From positions 3,032,501 to 3,096,500 of the forward strand of contig NC_010162.1 of the NCBI RefSeq assembly GCF_000067165.1: DNA of 64,000 bases. Direction: 5' to 3'. Shown one piece after another: positions 43,976 to 51,716 of this stretch. A program made the translations under genes and the position numbers. The stretch comes from Sorangium cellulosum So ce56 (GTDB lineage Bacteria > Myxococcota_A > Polyangia > Polyangiales > Polyangiaceae). Positions within the stretch are counted from its first letter, which is position 1; the number at the start of each line of letters is the position of its first letter. Below the pieces are notes generated by a model that made no database searches, had not been told where the DNA came from, and saw nothing but the letters and a program-made list of their open reading frames with translations.

Positions 43976-45418
43976 ATAGTTTTTTCTTCCGAGGGCTACA
44001 CGTCTTAGCTGCCGCTCGACTTCGCCGTTGTCTATCTCGAAGCGTCCATCCGTGAAGCAGCGCCGCCACGCAGCCGCCTGATTGATGGCGTACTGGGTAG
44101 CGATGCAGAGCGGCGTACCTGGTACGAGCCGAAGGTGCAGCTCGTGAATCCACTGATACAGCTCGTCCACAACGGGGAGCGACCGCTCCTGCCGGCGCGC
44201 CAGCCGCGCCTCCGTGGACAGCGCCTCCTCTTTGCAGGTCGACTCGATTCGGTAGATGGCTTTGAAGTACGAGAGCGCTACCGCCGCTCGCGCGTCGCCA
44301 CCCTTGGCCGCCTTCTCGAACTTGGCGCGGATGTGCATCCCGCAGCCGAGCCGACGCTCCTCGGGCACGATCATCTCGCCGTCGTCGCCTCCGCGGAGCA
44401 TCGCGCCATAGCCCGCGTACCCATCGCCCTGCAAGTAGCCGGTGAAGCCCTGCAGCAGCGCGGCTGGATGCTTCGCCTTCCAGTCCGGTGCGTACAGGAA
44501 CGCCACGAGACCCGCCCCGACGAAGGCCCAGATATGACCTCGCTTCACCCCCGCCGGATGATCTCGATCCAGCACCCGCATCCCCGTGTCGTCGGCGCGC
44601 AAGTAGAACGAGTCCAGCACCCGCTCCGCGATCCTCTCAGCCACCGGAGCGAGCACGTCGAGCGCGAAGGCCGACCAGTCGCCCAGAGTCGACGGAGACA
44701 GCGACACGCCGAAGCGAGCGTATTGCTGCGACTGCCGGTACAGCGGCATCGAGTCCTCGAACTTCTCGACAAGGATGCTGGCGAGCAGCCCCGGTCCCGG
44801 ACGCCCTCGGTCCATCACCTTCTCGCTGTCCGCCGTCGTTACACCCTGCTCCGGGCAGCGCGGGCAGGCGAGCTTCTCCCGCTGCTCCTCGATGATCTTG
44901 AACTGCGCCGGCACGAACTCGAGCACTTCGCTCGTACGATGGCCAATGCACTTCTTGTCCGCGCCGCACTGCGGGCACGTCCGCTCGGCCTCGGGGACGG
45001 GCACCACGCGCGTCTCACGCGGAAGGTGTTCGGGAAGCGGCGCGCGCCCGCCCCGTCCTCGCGGCGGCTTCGGCGGCTCAGGGGGTTGCGGCACCAGCCC
45101 CTGCTCCGGCTGCGGCGCAGCGTCCGCGCCGAGCTCCGAGCCCGCCGCCCCCGGCGGAGCTTCCGCCCCGAGCTCGGCGAACATCAGCATCAGCTGCTCG
45201 GTAGAGACCTGCTGGCTCTTGCGGCCGTACAGCTCGCGCAGCGCGCTTGCGAGCCTCGCCGAGAGCGCGGTGTTCTTGTCGCGCAGCTGGACCAGCAGTC
45301 CGAGCACCAGGTCGATGAGCTCCGGAAGCTGCCCGGCGGCCGCCAGCTGCTCGAGCTTGCTCCGCACGTCCGCCAGATCGGCGGGCAGTTGTGCCTGGGA
45401 CTGAAGAGGACTGGTCAC
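43754..45418 (-). CDS. tnpC: IS66 transposase (TnpC)
   Basis: 554 residues, apparently intact. A leucine-zipper-like N-terminus (LADVRSKLEQLAAAGQLPELI) is followed by a Pro-rich stretch, a zinc finger (CPQCGADKKC) and the DDE catalytic core: Asp in RADDTGMRV, Asp in LQGDGYAGY, Glu in DNGEVERQLRRVALGRKN. The C-terminal FAGSDKGAQRLAIGYTIFGS ... PLAWATDVIGRL is the IS66-specific tail (DDE_Tnp_IS66_C). Start ATG overlaps the tnpB stop (ATGA). It cuts and pastes the element by recognising the terminal repeats. Confidence 0.95.
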   Translation of the reverse strand: MTSPLQSQAQLPADLADVRSKLEQLAAAGQLPELIDLVLGLLVQLRDKNTALSARLASALRELYGRKSQQVSTEQLMLMFAELGAEAPPGAAGSELGADAAPQPEQGLVPQPPEPPKPPRGRGGRAPLPEHLPRETRVVPVPEAERTCPQCGADKKCIGHRTSEVLEFVPAQFKIIEEQREKLACPRCPEQGVTTADSEKVMDRGRPGPGLLASILVEKFEDSMPLYRQSQQYARFGVSLSPSTLGDWSAFALDVLAPVAERIAERVLDSFYLRADDTGMRVLDRDHPAGVKRGHIWAFVGAGLVAFLYAPDWKAKHPAALLQGFTGYLQGDGYAGYGAMLRGGDDGEMIVPEERRLGCGMHIRAKFEKAAKGGDARAAVALSYFKAIYRIESTCKEEALSTEARLARRQERSLPVVDELYQWIHELHLRLVPGTPLCIATQYAINQAAAWRRCFTDGRFEIDNGEVERQLRRVALGRKNYLFAGSDKGAQRLAIGYTIFGSCRMHGVNPLAWATDVIGRLQAGWQRDRLDELLPDAWARSSRAAPSAGDTDAT

Positions 45419-45837
45419 GTGGCGCGCGAGATAGCTATCCCACGCGCATCCATCAAGCTTTGCTTCGACGGAGCAATTTTTCTCACGCTGGGTCTCCAGC
45501 GCTTGCGCCGCACGGCCTCGGACAGGTCGAACCCTTCGAGCATCAGCGACAGCTCGGCCGCCTCGACCTCGACGTGGGTGGCCCCCTTGGGCAGGTCGCG
45601 GGCGAGGTGGAAGCGCCCGCGGGCCAATTTTTTCGCCACGATCATGTAGCCGGTGCGGTCCCAGAACAAGACGCGCACCTGGTCACCACGCCGATTCCTG
45701 AACACGAACAGATGCCCGCAGAGCGGGTCAGCTCCGAAGCGCTGAGAGACCAAGGCCGACAGCCCATCAAAGCTCTTGCGCAGGTCCGTGGGCTCGGCTG
45801 CGATGTACACGCGCACCGACGGCGGCAGCGTCAGCAT
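45415..45837 (-). CDS. tnpB: IS66 Orf2-like protein (TnpB)
   Basis: 140 residues. RVYIAAEPTDLRKSFDGLSALV near the start and HLFVFRNRRGDQVRVLFWDRTGYMIVAKKLARGRF (about 42-76) are the family signature (PF05717). Accessory protein needed for IS66 transposition; its exact role is unknown. It overlaps tnpA by 7 bases and tnpC by 4. The C-terminus is longer than the usual 115 residues by about 25. Confidence 0.95.
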   Translation of the reverse strand: MLTLPPSVRVYIAAEPTDLRKSFDGLSALVSQRFGADPLCGHLFVFRNRRGDQVRVLFWDRTGYMIVAKKLARGRFHLARDLPKGATHVEVEAAELSLMLEGFDLSEAVRRKRWRPSVRKIAPSKQSLMDARGIAISRAT

Positions 45838-46169
45838 GGCGTCTCCTCGGCCGCGAGCGCCAGGACCCGCTCGAGCGTGGCCGGGTCGAAGCCCGGCCGG
45901 ACCCGCACCACCCGCCCGTTGGGCAGCGCGATCTCGATCGGCTCCGGCGCGACGATCGATGCGTCCGCCACCACGTGGACCGGCAGAAAGCGCGGTGCTT
46001 CGGTCAACGACGACGGCGAGGGCTGTGAGGGCCGGTCAGCTCGCAGCTTCCAGCGCCACCAGTAGAGCTGCTTCGGCTTGTATCCTTCACGCCGCGCGAA
46101 CCTCTCGGCGCTCAGCCCGCTGCGCTCCCATCGCTCCACCCGCTCGGCCCACTCCGCCTTCGTCGCCAT
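45831..46169 (-). CDS. tnpA: IS66 TnpA (Xre-like, IS3/IS66 HTH)
   Basis: 112 residues. N-terminal helix-turn-helix-like WAERVERWERSGLSAERFARREGYKPKQLYWWRWKL, as in IS66 TnpA proteins; the rest is a short hydrophobic/basic tail (LPNGRVVRVRPGFDPATLERVL). The first gene of the element's operon, reading toward tnpB and tnpC. Confidence 0.95.
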   Translation of the reverse strand: MATKAEWAERVERWERSGLSAERFARREGYKPKQLYWWRWKLRADRPSQPSPSSLTEAPRFLPVHVVADASIVAPEPIEIALPNGRVVRVRPGFDPATLERVLALAAEETPC

Positions 46170-46222
46170 CGCTTCCTCCTTCGCGATGGGGATAGGTAAC
46201 CGGCGCCACGCCGACGATCACG

Positions 46223-46244
46223 ATGGCGTTGGTCGGGCGCTTAC
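46223..46244. repeat. IS66 right terminal inverted repeat
   Basis: Reverse complement of the left end with one mismatch; ends GGGCGCTTAC at the junction with the split STAND gene. Confidence 0.95.
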
Positions 46245-46252
46245 GGCCGAGC

Positions 46253-46377
46253 GGCTCGTCCGCTTGCTCGAAATCGTCCTGCCTCGCTGGGAACGACGGG
46301 ACCGACCGACGGCTGACGATGAGCGCTCTGAACGCCCGAAGAAAAACGGCAAACGTAAGGTCTCCAGAAGCAAATGA
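46253..46377 (+). pseudogene. Detached 3' end of the STAND gene
   Basis: After removal of IS66 and one target copy, codon C-GG joins frame perfectly and continues RLVRLLEIVLPRWERRDRP... to a Lys/Arg-rich end and TGA at 46375-46377. The stop overlaps ATG 46374 of the phosphoesterase gene. Forty-one residues plus stop; by itself it has no start codon. Confidence 0.9.
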
Positions 46378-47930
46378 GCACGATCCTCCACCGCGCTTAC
46401 GTAATTTCCGATCTGCACCTCGGCGGCCGTTTCCCGGCGTCTGGCGGTGGACGCGGCTTCCGCATGATGGACCGCCCCGACGCCCTCGCATCATTCATCC
46501 GCGGGCTCGCGGCGAAACCGGTACAGCCCACCATCGAGCTGATCATCAACGGCGACTTCGTCGACTTTCTGGCGGAAGAGACAGATGACGGCCGCTGGAA
46601 GCCCTTCCGGGACGAGCCGGGGGAGGCTGTCGCCGCGTTCGAGGTGCTCGCCGGTCGTAAGGAGGACGGCGAAGTCTTCGAGGCGCTTGCCGGGCTCGTC
46701 GACGCCGGCCATCGCTTGACCATCCTTATCGGCAACCACGACATTGAACTGACGTGGCCGGAGGTGCGCGCCGCGTTTGAGCGGCGCTTGTGGACCAGCT
46801 CTGCGAAGAAGACCGGCGCGTTCAACCTGCGCTGGATTCACGACGGCGAGGCTCTCGTCGTCGGTGATGCCTTGATCGAGCATGGAAACCGTTACGATCC
46901 CGCGAACTTCGTAGACCACGAGAGCCTCCGGCGCGTACGTGAGCTCCGGTCGCGCCGCCTGTACGGCCGGGAGGGAGGCATCTTCCACCCGCCTGTTGGC
47001 AGTCGCCTCGTGGCAGACGTCATGAACCCGGTCAAGAAGGAGTACCCGTTCATCGACCTCCTCAAACCGGAGTCGGAGCCGCTGTTCGGCCTCCTCTTGG
47101 CGCTGGATCCGTCGCAGCGGCGGCGTCTGGACAATCTTGCCAGGAGTTTGCTGCCAATCCCGCTGAACCTCGTGGGGCCCGCGGCTGACCCAGGCTACCG
47201 CCAGCGCATCTCAGGGAGCAGTGCGGCGGCCGGCATCTCGCGAGGTCCGGTAGCGAGTGGCAAGCGGCCGAAGAAGGACGACCCGCTGGTGGCGCTATTG
47301 TCGAGAACGATTCCGGCGGATGACGTTGCTGAAGCCAATAAAGCTCTCGAGATGCTCCCGCGCGAGCAAGGGGACGAGATCGCTCGAGGAAGGATTGCGT
47401 CTTTCGGTGAGCGTGCGGGGGCGCTGTACGGCCTCCTAGGGCTCGTCGTGTCGAAGAAGGACGACGATATCAAAAACAGGCTCCCCCTACTCCGGCACGC
47501 GGTGCGGGCGCTTCGCGGCGATCAGACGTTCGAGGAGAGCATCGAGACGGGCAAGCGGTACATCCGGGCAGCTCGTCAACTCGCGTTGGGCGAGAAGGGC
47601 ATCAAACAATTCGGGAAGGCGCCTGTCGGCTTCCGATTCGTGATCTTCGGGCACACGCACCACCGGAAGACGGTGGACCTCGTTGAGGAGGCAGCGACGT
47701 ACGTGAACACTGGGACGTGGGCGAGGTTGATGAAGTTCCCGGACGACCTCGTGAGCGACGACGATGCCATCGTGACCAAGGCGCTGGGGGACTTCGTGGA
47801 GTCGATTCAGGCGGGTACCTACAAGACCGAGTTCATTCCTACATATGCCCGCGTTGATGTGAAGGATGGCGGCTACGTCGAGCGAGTGGAACTGCTTACG
47901 TACGATCCCACGACCGGCAAAGTCGAGTGA
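46374..47930 (+). CDS. Calcineurin-like metallophosphoesterase, fifth gene of the operon
   Basis: 518 residues. Metal motifs in order: ISDLHLGG (Asp13, His15), INGDFVDF (about 58-65), LIGNHDIEL (about 120-128) and FGHTHHRKT (about 425-433), so the dinuclear metal site is complete. Between the third and fourth motifs lies a long helical insert of about 250 residues (DPSQRRRLDNLARSLL...LLRHAVRAL) that is unusual for the family and may dock to a partner. No signal peptide. Natural ATGA overlap with the STAND gene indicates translational coupling before the IS66 insertion; now its promoter supply may depend on read-through from or around the IS. It could hydrolyse a nucleotide signal or cleave nucleic acid. 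Confidence 0.85.
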   Translation: MSTILHRAYVISDLHLGGRFPASGGGRGFRMMDRPDALASFIRGLAAKPVQPTIELIINGDFVDFLAEETDDGRWKPFRDEPGEAVAAFEVLAGRKEDGEVFEALAGLVDAGHRLTILIGNHDIELTWPEVRAAFERRLWTSSAKKTGAFNLRWIHDGEALVVGDALIEHGNRYDPANFVDHESLRRVRELRSRRLYGREGGIFHPPVGSRLVADVMNPVKKEYPFIDLLKPESEPLFGLLLALDPSQRRRLDNLARSLLPIPLNLVGPAADPGYRQRISGSSAAAGISRGPVASGKRPKKDDPLVALLSRTIPADDVAEANKALEMLPREQGDEIARGRIASFGERAGALYGLLGLVVSKKDDDIKNRLPLLRHAVRALRGDQTFEESIETGKRYIRAARQLALGEKGIKQFGKAPVGFRFVIFGHTHHRKTVDLVEEAATYVNTGTWARLMKFPDDLVSDDDAIVTKALGDFVESIQAGTYKTEFIPTYARVDVKDGGYVERVELLTYDPTTGKVE

Positions 47931-48189
47931 CGCGCCCGACGAGGATCGAACAGTCGCCCGCGCCGAGCAGGCAATACCAGCGAGCCGCGCTGCACCTCGA
48001 AGAACGCCCGGGTGAATATTGGAACAGCTCGCCGAATTGGCTCATCAGCTGTATTGTGCAGAGGACAGCTGTCGCGCCTTCAGGCTTGCCCCGTTGAACT
48101 GCAGGAGCAACTCCGGATCCCGCCGCGGCAGCTCGTCTCGTGACACGATCCTCCCAGCTCCTGCGGCTGCCGGGCGAGCCTCGGCATCG
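47931..48189. other. Gap without recognised gene
   Basis: Spacer between the operon end and the MerR gene stop. Nothing recognised. Confidence 0.5.
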
Positions 48190-48711
48190 TCAATCGCTCG
48201 GCGTCGGCTCCCTCGTGGAGCTGCCCTGCGGGCCATCCCTGAAGCCGCTTGGCGGATTCGCTGCTTCGCGCGGGTCCTGCGCCGACGCCGCGCTCGCGCC
48301 GAACTGCGCCTGGATCTCGCGCGCGAGCCGGCGCAGGAGCGGGCTCGCGTCGCTGCGAAGGTGCAGCTCCATCCCAGGCAGCAGGACGACGCGATCCCAG
48401 CGCTCGGCCCCCGCGGGCGGCGGCACGTCGGCGGGCGCCGCCGGTTCGGCGGGGCGAGGGGGTTGCGCGAGCGCCTCGATCTCGGCGCGCGAGAGCCTGG
48501 CCAGGCGGGCGCGGATGGCGTCGAGGCCGAGGCGCTGCTCGCGACGCAAGCGGTGAACGGCCCTGAGCTGCATCAGGTGCTCGTCGCCGTAGGTGGTGGA
48601 GGACCCACGGAAGGGCGGCTTCGGGAGGAGGCCCCGCTCGGCGTAGTAGCGCACCGCGCGCGGGGTGAGACCGGTGGCCTTGGCAAGATCGGCGAGCTTG
48701 TAGGTAGGCAT
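48190..48711 (-). CDS. MerR-family transcriptional regulator
   Basis: 173 residues from ATG 48711, where the winged HTH starts (YKLADLAKATGLTPRAVRYYAERGLLP, about 4-30); the frame is open upstream but not homologous. A coiled linker (LMQLRAVHRLRREQRLGLDAIRARLARL) follows, then a Pro/Ala-rich segment and a C-terminal domain with MELHLRSDASPLLRRLAREIQ. No metal-binding cysteines, so the effector is probably an organic ligand or partner. Upstream spacer contains the inverted repeat TCTACCCA/TGGGTAGA at 48796-48803 and 48892-48899. Confidence 0.9.
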   Translation of the reverse strand: MPTYKLADLAKATGLTPRAVRYYAERGLLPKPPFRGSSTTYGDEHLMQLRAVHRLRREQRLGLDAIRARLARLSRAEIEALAQPPRPAEPAAPADVPPPAGAERWDRVVLLPGMELHLRSDASPLLRRLAREIQAQFGASAASAQDPREAANPPSGFRDGPQGSSTREPTPSD

Positions 48712-49113
48712 GGGGATGGATCGCAAGGGCGTGAGGGGGCGAGTCGGTCCGAACGCGCCGGTGCTGGGCCGATGGGAAGGGATCAGGCGCCGAAGTCTAC
48801 CCAATACTGGAAGGATAGCGCGCGTCAAACCGAACGATCGATACAGAAGTGGATAGAACGTCAGCACTTTACCCGACCGTCGAGCCGGCACTGGGTAGAT
48901 CACCGACTTTCAGCGTGGGACACGCCCCAGTCCTGGATGGACGCCTGGGGTTTTCTGCCGCTGAATCTCCGGCGCGGGGCGCGGGGGGGCAACCAGCGCA
49001 TCGACCGACGTGAGCCGAGCTCAGGCCTCGGCGAGCTCCCCCAGCGACGCGTCCGAGGCGCCTTCCTGGCGCGGCGCGGATCCGGTAGTCCTCGCCCCGC
49101 CTCCGGTCCGCGC
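48712..49113. other. Gap between divergent MerR and methyltransferase genes
   Basis: Contains an 8-bp inverted repeat TCTACCCA (48796) ... TGGGTAGA (48892) separated by 88 bases and relatively AT-rich sequence around 48800-48880, which could be regulatory. No gene seen. Confidence 0.5.
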
Positions 49114-50355
49114 ATGCCCCCGTCGACCACGCCTCCCTCCGTCGCCCAGCGCCTCGCGCGCGCCCTCGAGGTGCTCGTGCCGGCGCTCGACATCGTCGAG
49201 GCCCGCGTCGACGAGGGCGCGCCGCCGGCCTGGTGTGAGGCGCGGGGCTGGACGGGCTTCCTGCTGGCGCTCTCCGACGCCGATCTCGCCCGCTGCGAGG
49301 CCGAGGGGCTCGCGGCGTGCATCGACGGCCTCGAGGGCGCGCCCCCGAGTCTCGTGGCCCTGGCGCGGGCCGCGGACGAGGCGGCCAGGCTGCCGCGGCG
49401 GCCGGTCGAGCCGCTCCCGCCGGCGTCGCTGGACGAGCTGCGGGCGGTGCCGGCGCGCAAGCGGCTCCAGCTGGAGGCCCTGCTCGGCGCCGTGGCGCCC
49501 ATGGCGGCCCGCGCCCGCCGCCTCGTCGACGTGGGGGCGGGGCACGGCCACTTCACCCGCCTCGCCGCCGCGCGCTTCGACCGCGATGCGGTCGGCCTGG
49601 AGCGCGAGCCCGACCGCGTGGCCACGGCCTCTGCGCTGGCCGCCGGGGGCCGGGCGCGCTTCGTGGCGTTCGACGCCTTCGAGCAGGCGCTGGCGTTCGC
49701 TCCGGACGACCTGGCGGTCGGCCTGCACGCCTGCGGCGAGCTCGGGGACCGCACGGTGACGGCCGCCGCCGAGGCGCCCTGCGACCTCGCGCTCGTCTCG
49801 TGCTGCCTGCAGAAGATCGGCGCGCCGGCCCGCGCCCCGCTCTCGGCCGCGGCCAGGGCGGCGGGGCTCGTCCTGAAGCGCGAGGCGCTGGGGCTCACCA
49901 ACCTGACGGCGCGCCCGGCGGGGGTCGAGGCCAGCCTGGACGAGGAGCTTCTGGCCCGCGAGCGGCGGCACGCGCTGCTGTCGCTGCTCCGCGGCCGCGG
50001 GCTCGACGTCGCCCTGGGCGAGGAGATGCGCGGGATCAACCGGCGGCGCGCGCACGGCGGGCTGCGCGAGCTCGCGGCGAGGGCGCTCGCGCTGCGGGGC
50101 CTCGGCCCGGCGACCGAGGCCGAGCTCCGCGAGCGCGAGGTCGCGGCGCGCACGGCGTTCGGCCAGATGCGCCGGCTCACGCTGCCGCGCGCGCTCCTGG
50201 CCCGGCTCACGGAGGTCGCGGTCGCGCTGGATCGCGCGAGTGCCCTCGGCGAGCGAGGGCACGAGGTCGAGGCGGCCATCGTGTTCGAGCCTGAGGTGAC
50301 GCCGAGGAACGTCGCGATCTTCGCGAGCGCCCGGCCGGGAGGGCTCGGCGGCTGA
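49114..50355 (+). CDS. METTL25/RRNAD1-like methyltransferase
   Basis: 413 residues from ATG 49114, the first in-frame ATG before similarity starts. The SAM-binding core is RLVDVGAGHGHFTRLAAARF (about 135-154); a second motif, LAVGLHACGELGDRTV (about 205-220), carries the D/E and Cys arrangement typical of the METTL25/RRNAD1 family, and VSCCLQKIG (about 228) is its conserved Cys-Cys loop. The C-terminal 160 residues are helical. Such proteins are proposed to methylate rRNA or tRNA. Substrate not identified here. Confidence 0.8.
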   Translation: MPPSTTPPSVAQRLARALEVLVPALDIVEARVDEGAPPAWCEARGWTGFLLALSDADLARCEAEGLAACIDGLEGAPPSLVALARAADEAARLPRRPVEPLPPASLDELRAVPARKRLQLEALLGAVAPMAARARRLVDVGAGHGHFTRLAAARFDRDAVGLEREPDRVATASALAAGGRARFVAFDAFEQALAFAPDDLAVGLHACGELGDRTVTAAAEAPCDLALVSCCLQKIGAPARAPLSAAARAAGLVLKREALGLTNLTARPAGVEASLDEELLARERRHALLSLLRGRGLDVALGEEMRGINRRRAHGGLRELAARALALRGLGPATEAELREREVAARTAFGQMRRLTLPRALLARLTEVAVALDRASALGERGHEVEAAIVFEPEVTPRNVAIFASARPGGLGG

Positions 50356-50485
50356 CGCGGCCCCGCGGTGGGCCGCTCGCCAGCAGCCCTGCGGATCGGG
50401 TGCTTCCCTGGCAACAGCGCCGCGCGGCAGACCCTTGATTCCAAGCGTTCCATGGAATGGCACGCACGGTGCACATCACGGCGCC

Positions 50486-51553
50486 ATGCAAAGACGTCAG
50501 TTCTTGGGAGGCGCCGCAGCGGCGGTGTCGGCAGCGCTCATCGGAGGCAGGGCCCGGGCCGCAGCGCCCAGCGTGATCCGCGTCGGTGTGCCCGGTGTCG
50601 GCGTGGGCAATCGCCCCGTCACCGGAGGAAGCTTCTTCTCCCTCTTGCACCTCCAGGGGACCCTGGCCGAGGAGTTCAAGAAGGACGGCATCGAGGTGAA
50701 GTGGAACTTCTTCCGCGGCGCCGGCCCTGCCGTGAACGAGGCGGTCGCGAACAACCTGCTCGACATCTGGACTCACGGTCACCTGCCTTCCGTGGTCGGC
50801 CGGGCGAGCGGCCTCAAGACGCGGCTCCTGGCCAGCGCAAGCCGGCGCGGACACGCCTACCTCGTGGTGCCCGCCGACTCGCCGATCACCGGCGTCAAGG
50901 ATCTGCGCGGCAAGAAGGTGGCCTTCCAGAAGGGCACGGCCTCGCAGCTGTCCGCGAACCGGATCCTCGAGGGCCACGGGCTGAGCGAGAAGGACATCCG
51001 GTCCATCAGCATGGATGCCTCCACCGCGAAGGCGGCGATCGCCACGAAGGACATCGACGCGGTGTTCGGCGGCACGGATTACCTCTCGCTGCGCGACCAG
51101 GGGATCGCGAAGGTCGTCTACACGACGAAGGGGGATTCCCCGACCTACCCGAGCAATTCAGGCATCATCGCGCGGGAGGACTTCATCAACGAATACCCCG
51201 ACGTCGTGCAGAAGATCATCACGCTCGCGGTGAAGTCCGCGTCGTGGCTCGCGGACGAGAAGAACCGCACGCAAGCCTTCCAGCTCTGGTCGAAGTCCGG
51301 CACGCCCTTCGCGAACTACAAGGAAGCGCAGCAGGGCGAGGACATGAAGCAGAACGCCAGCCCGCTGCTCGACGAGTACGCCATCGCCCGGTACAAGTCG
51401 GCGGTCGCCGACTCGAAGAAGTACGGCCTGATCAGGAGCACGTTCGAGGTCGAGCCCTGGACCGATCGGCGCTTCCTCAACCGGGCGCTGAAGGACACCG
51501 GACTCGAGCGCTTCTGGGCCGAGTGGGACGCGAACGGCAAGCCGAAGGGCTGA
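50486..51553 (+). CDS. ABC substrate-binding protein, nitrate/sulfonate (SsuA) type, orphan
   Basis: 355 residues from ATG 50486. Signal MQRRQFLGGAAAAVSAALIGG starts with R-R, so Tat export is likely. The body shows the family pattern GGSFFSLLHLQGTLAEEFKKDGIEVKWNFF (about 46-75), TSLLDIWTHGHLPS-like binding segment, DLRGKKVAFQKGTASQ (about 148-163) and a C-terminal EPWTDRRFLN. It would bind a sulfonate, nitrate or similar anion in the periplasm. No permease or ATPase gene is adjacent, so it must partner with components elsewhere or act alone. Confidence 0.85.
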   Translation: MQRRQFLGGAAAAVSAALIGGRARAAAPSVIRVGVPGVGVGNRPVTGGSFFSLLHLQGTLAEEFKKDGIEVKWNFFRGAGPAVNEAVANNLLDIWTHGHLPSVVGRASGLKTRLLASASRRGHAYLVVPADSPITGVKDLRGKKVAFQKGTASQLSANRILEGHGLSEKDIRSISMDASTAKAAIATKDIDAVFGGTDYLSLRDQGIAKVVYTTKGDSPTYPSNSGIIAREDFINEYPDVVQKIITLAVKSASWLADEKNRTQAFQLWSKSGTPFANYKEAQQGEDMKQNASPLLDEYAIARYKSAVADSKKYGLIRSTFEVEPWTDRRFLNRALKDTGLERFWAEWDANGKPKG

Positions 51554-51716
51554 CGGCCTGGGGGCGCGGGCCGTGTGGCGCGGCCCGCCCCGCCGGCGCC
51601 GGCGACTCGCTGGCTCCCACCACGCTGCAAGGAATGTCCTGATGGAGAAGAGGCGGATTGGATCGGTCGAGGTGTCCGTCGGCGCCGCTCCCGGCCCGCT
51701 GAGCGAAGAGGGATCC

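Larger units (their letters stand above)
43584..46244 (-). mobile_element. Complete IS66-family insertion sequence (2,661 bp)
   Basis: Bounded by 22-bp terminal inverted repeats (43584-43605 and 46223-46244; one mismatch) beginning GTAAGCGCCCG as in IS66 ends, and flanked by 8-bp target copies AGCCGAGC (43576-43583) and GGCCGAGC (46245-46252), which match at 7 of 8. It carries intact tnpA, tnpB and tnpC. Inserted in the STAND gene, antisense to it. Confidence 0.95.

Noticed and set aside
51560..51716. FMN riboswitch ahead of the RibB gene
   Set aside because: No RFN-element consensus could be made out in the short leader.
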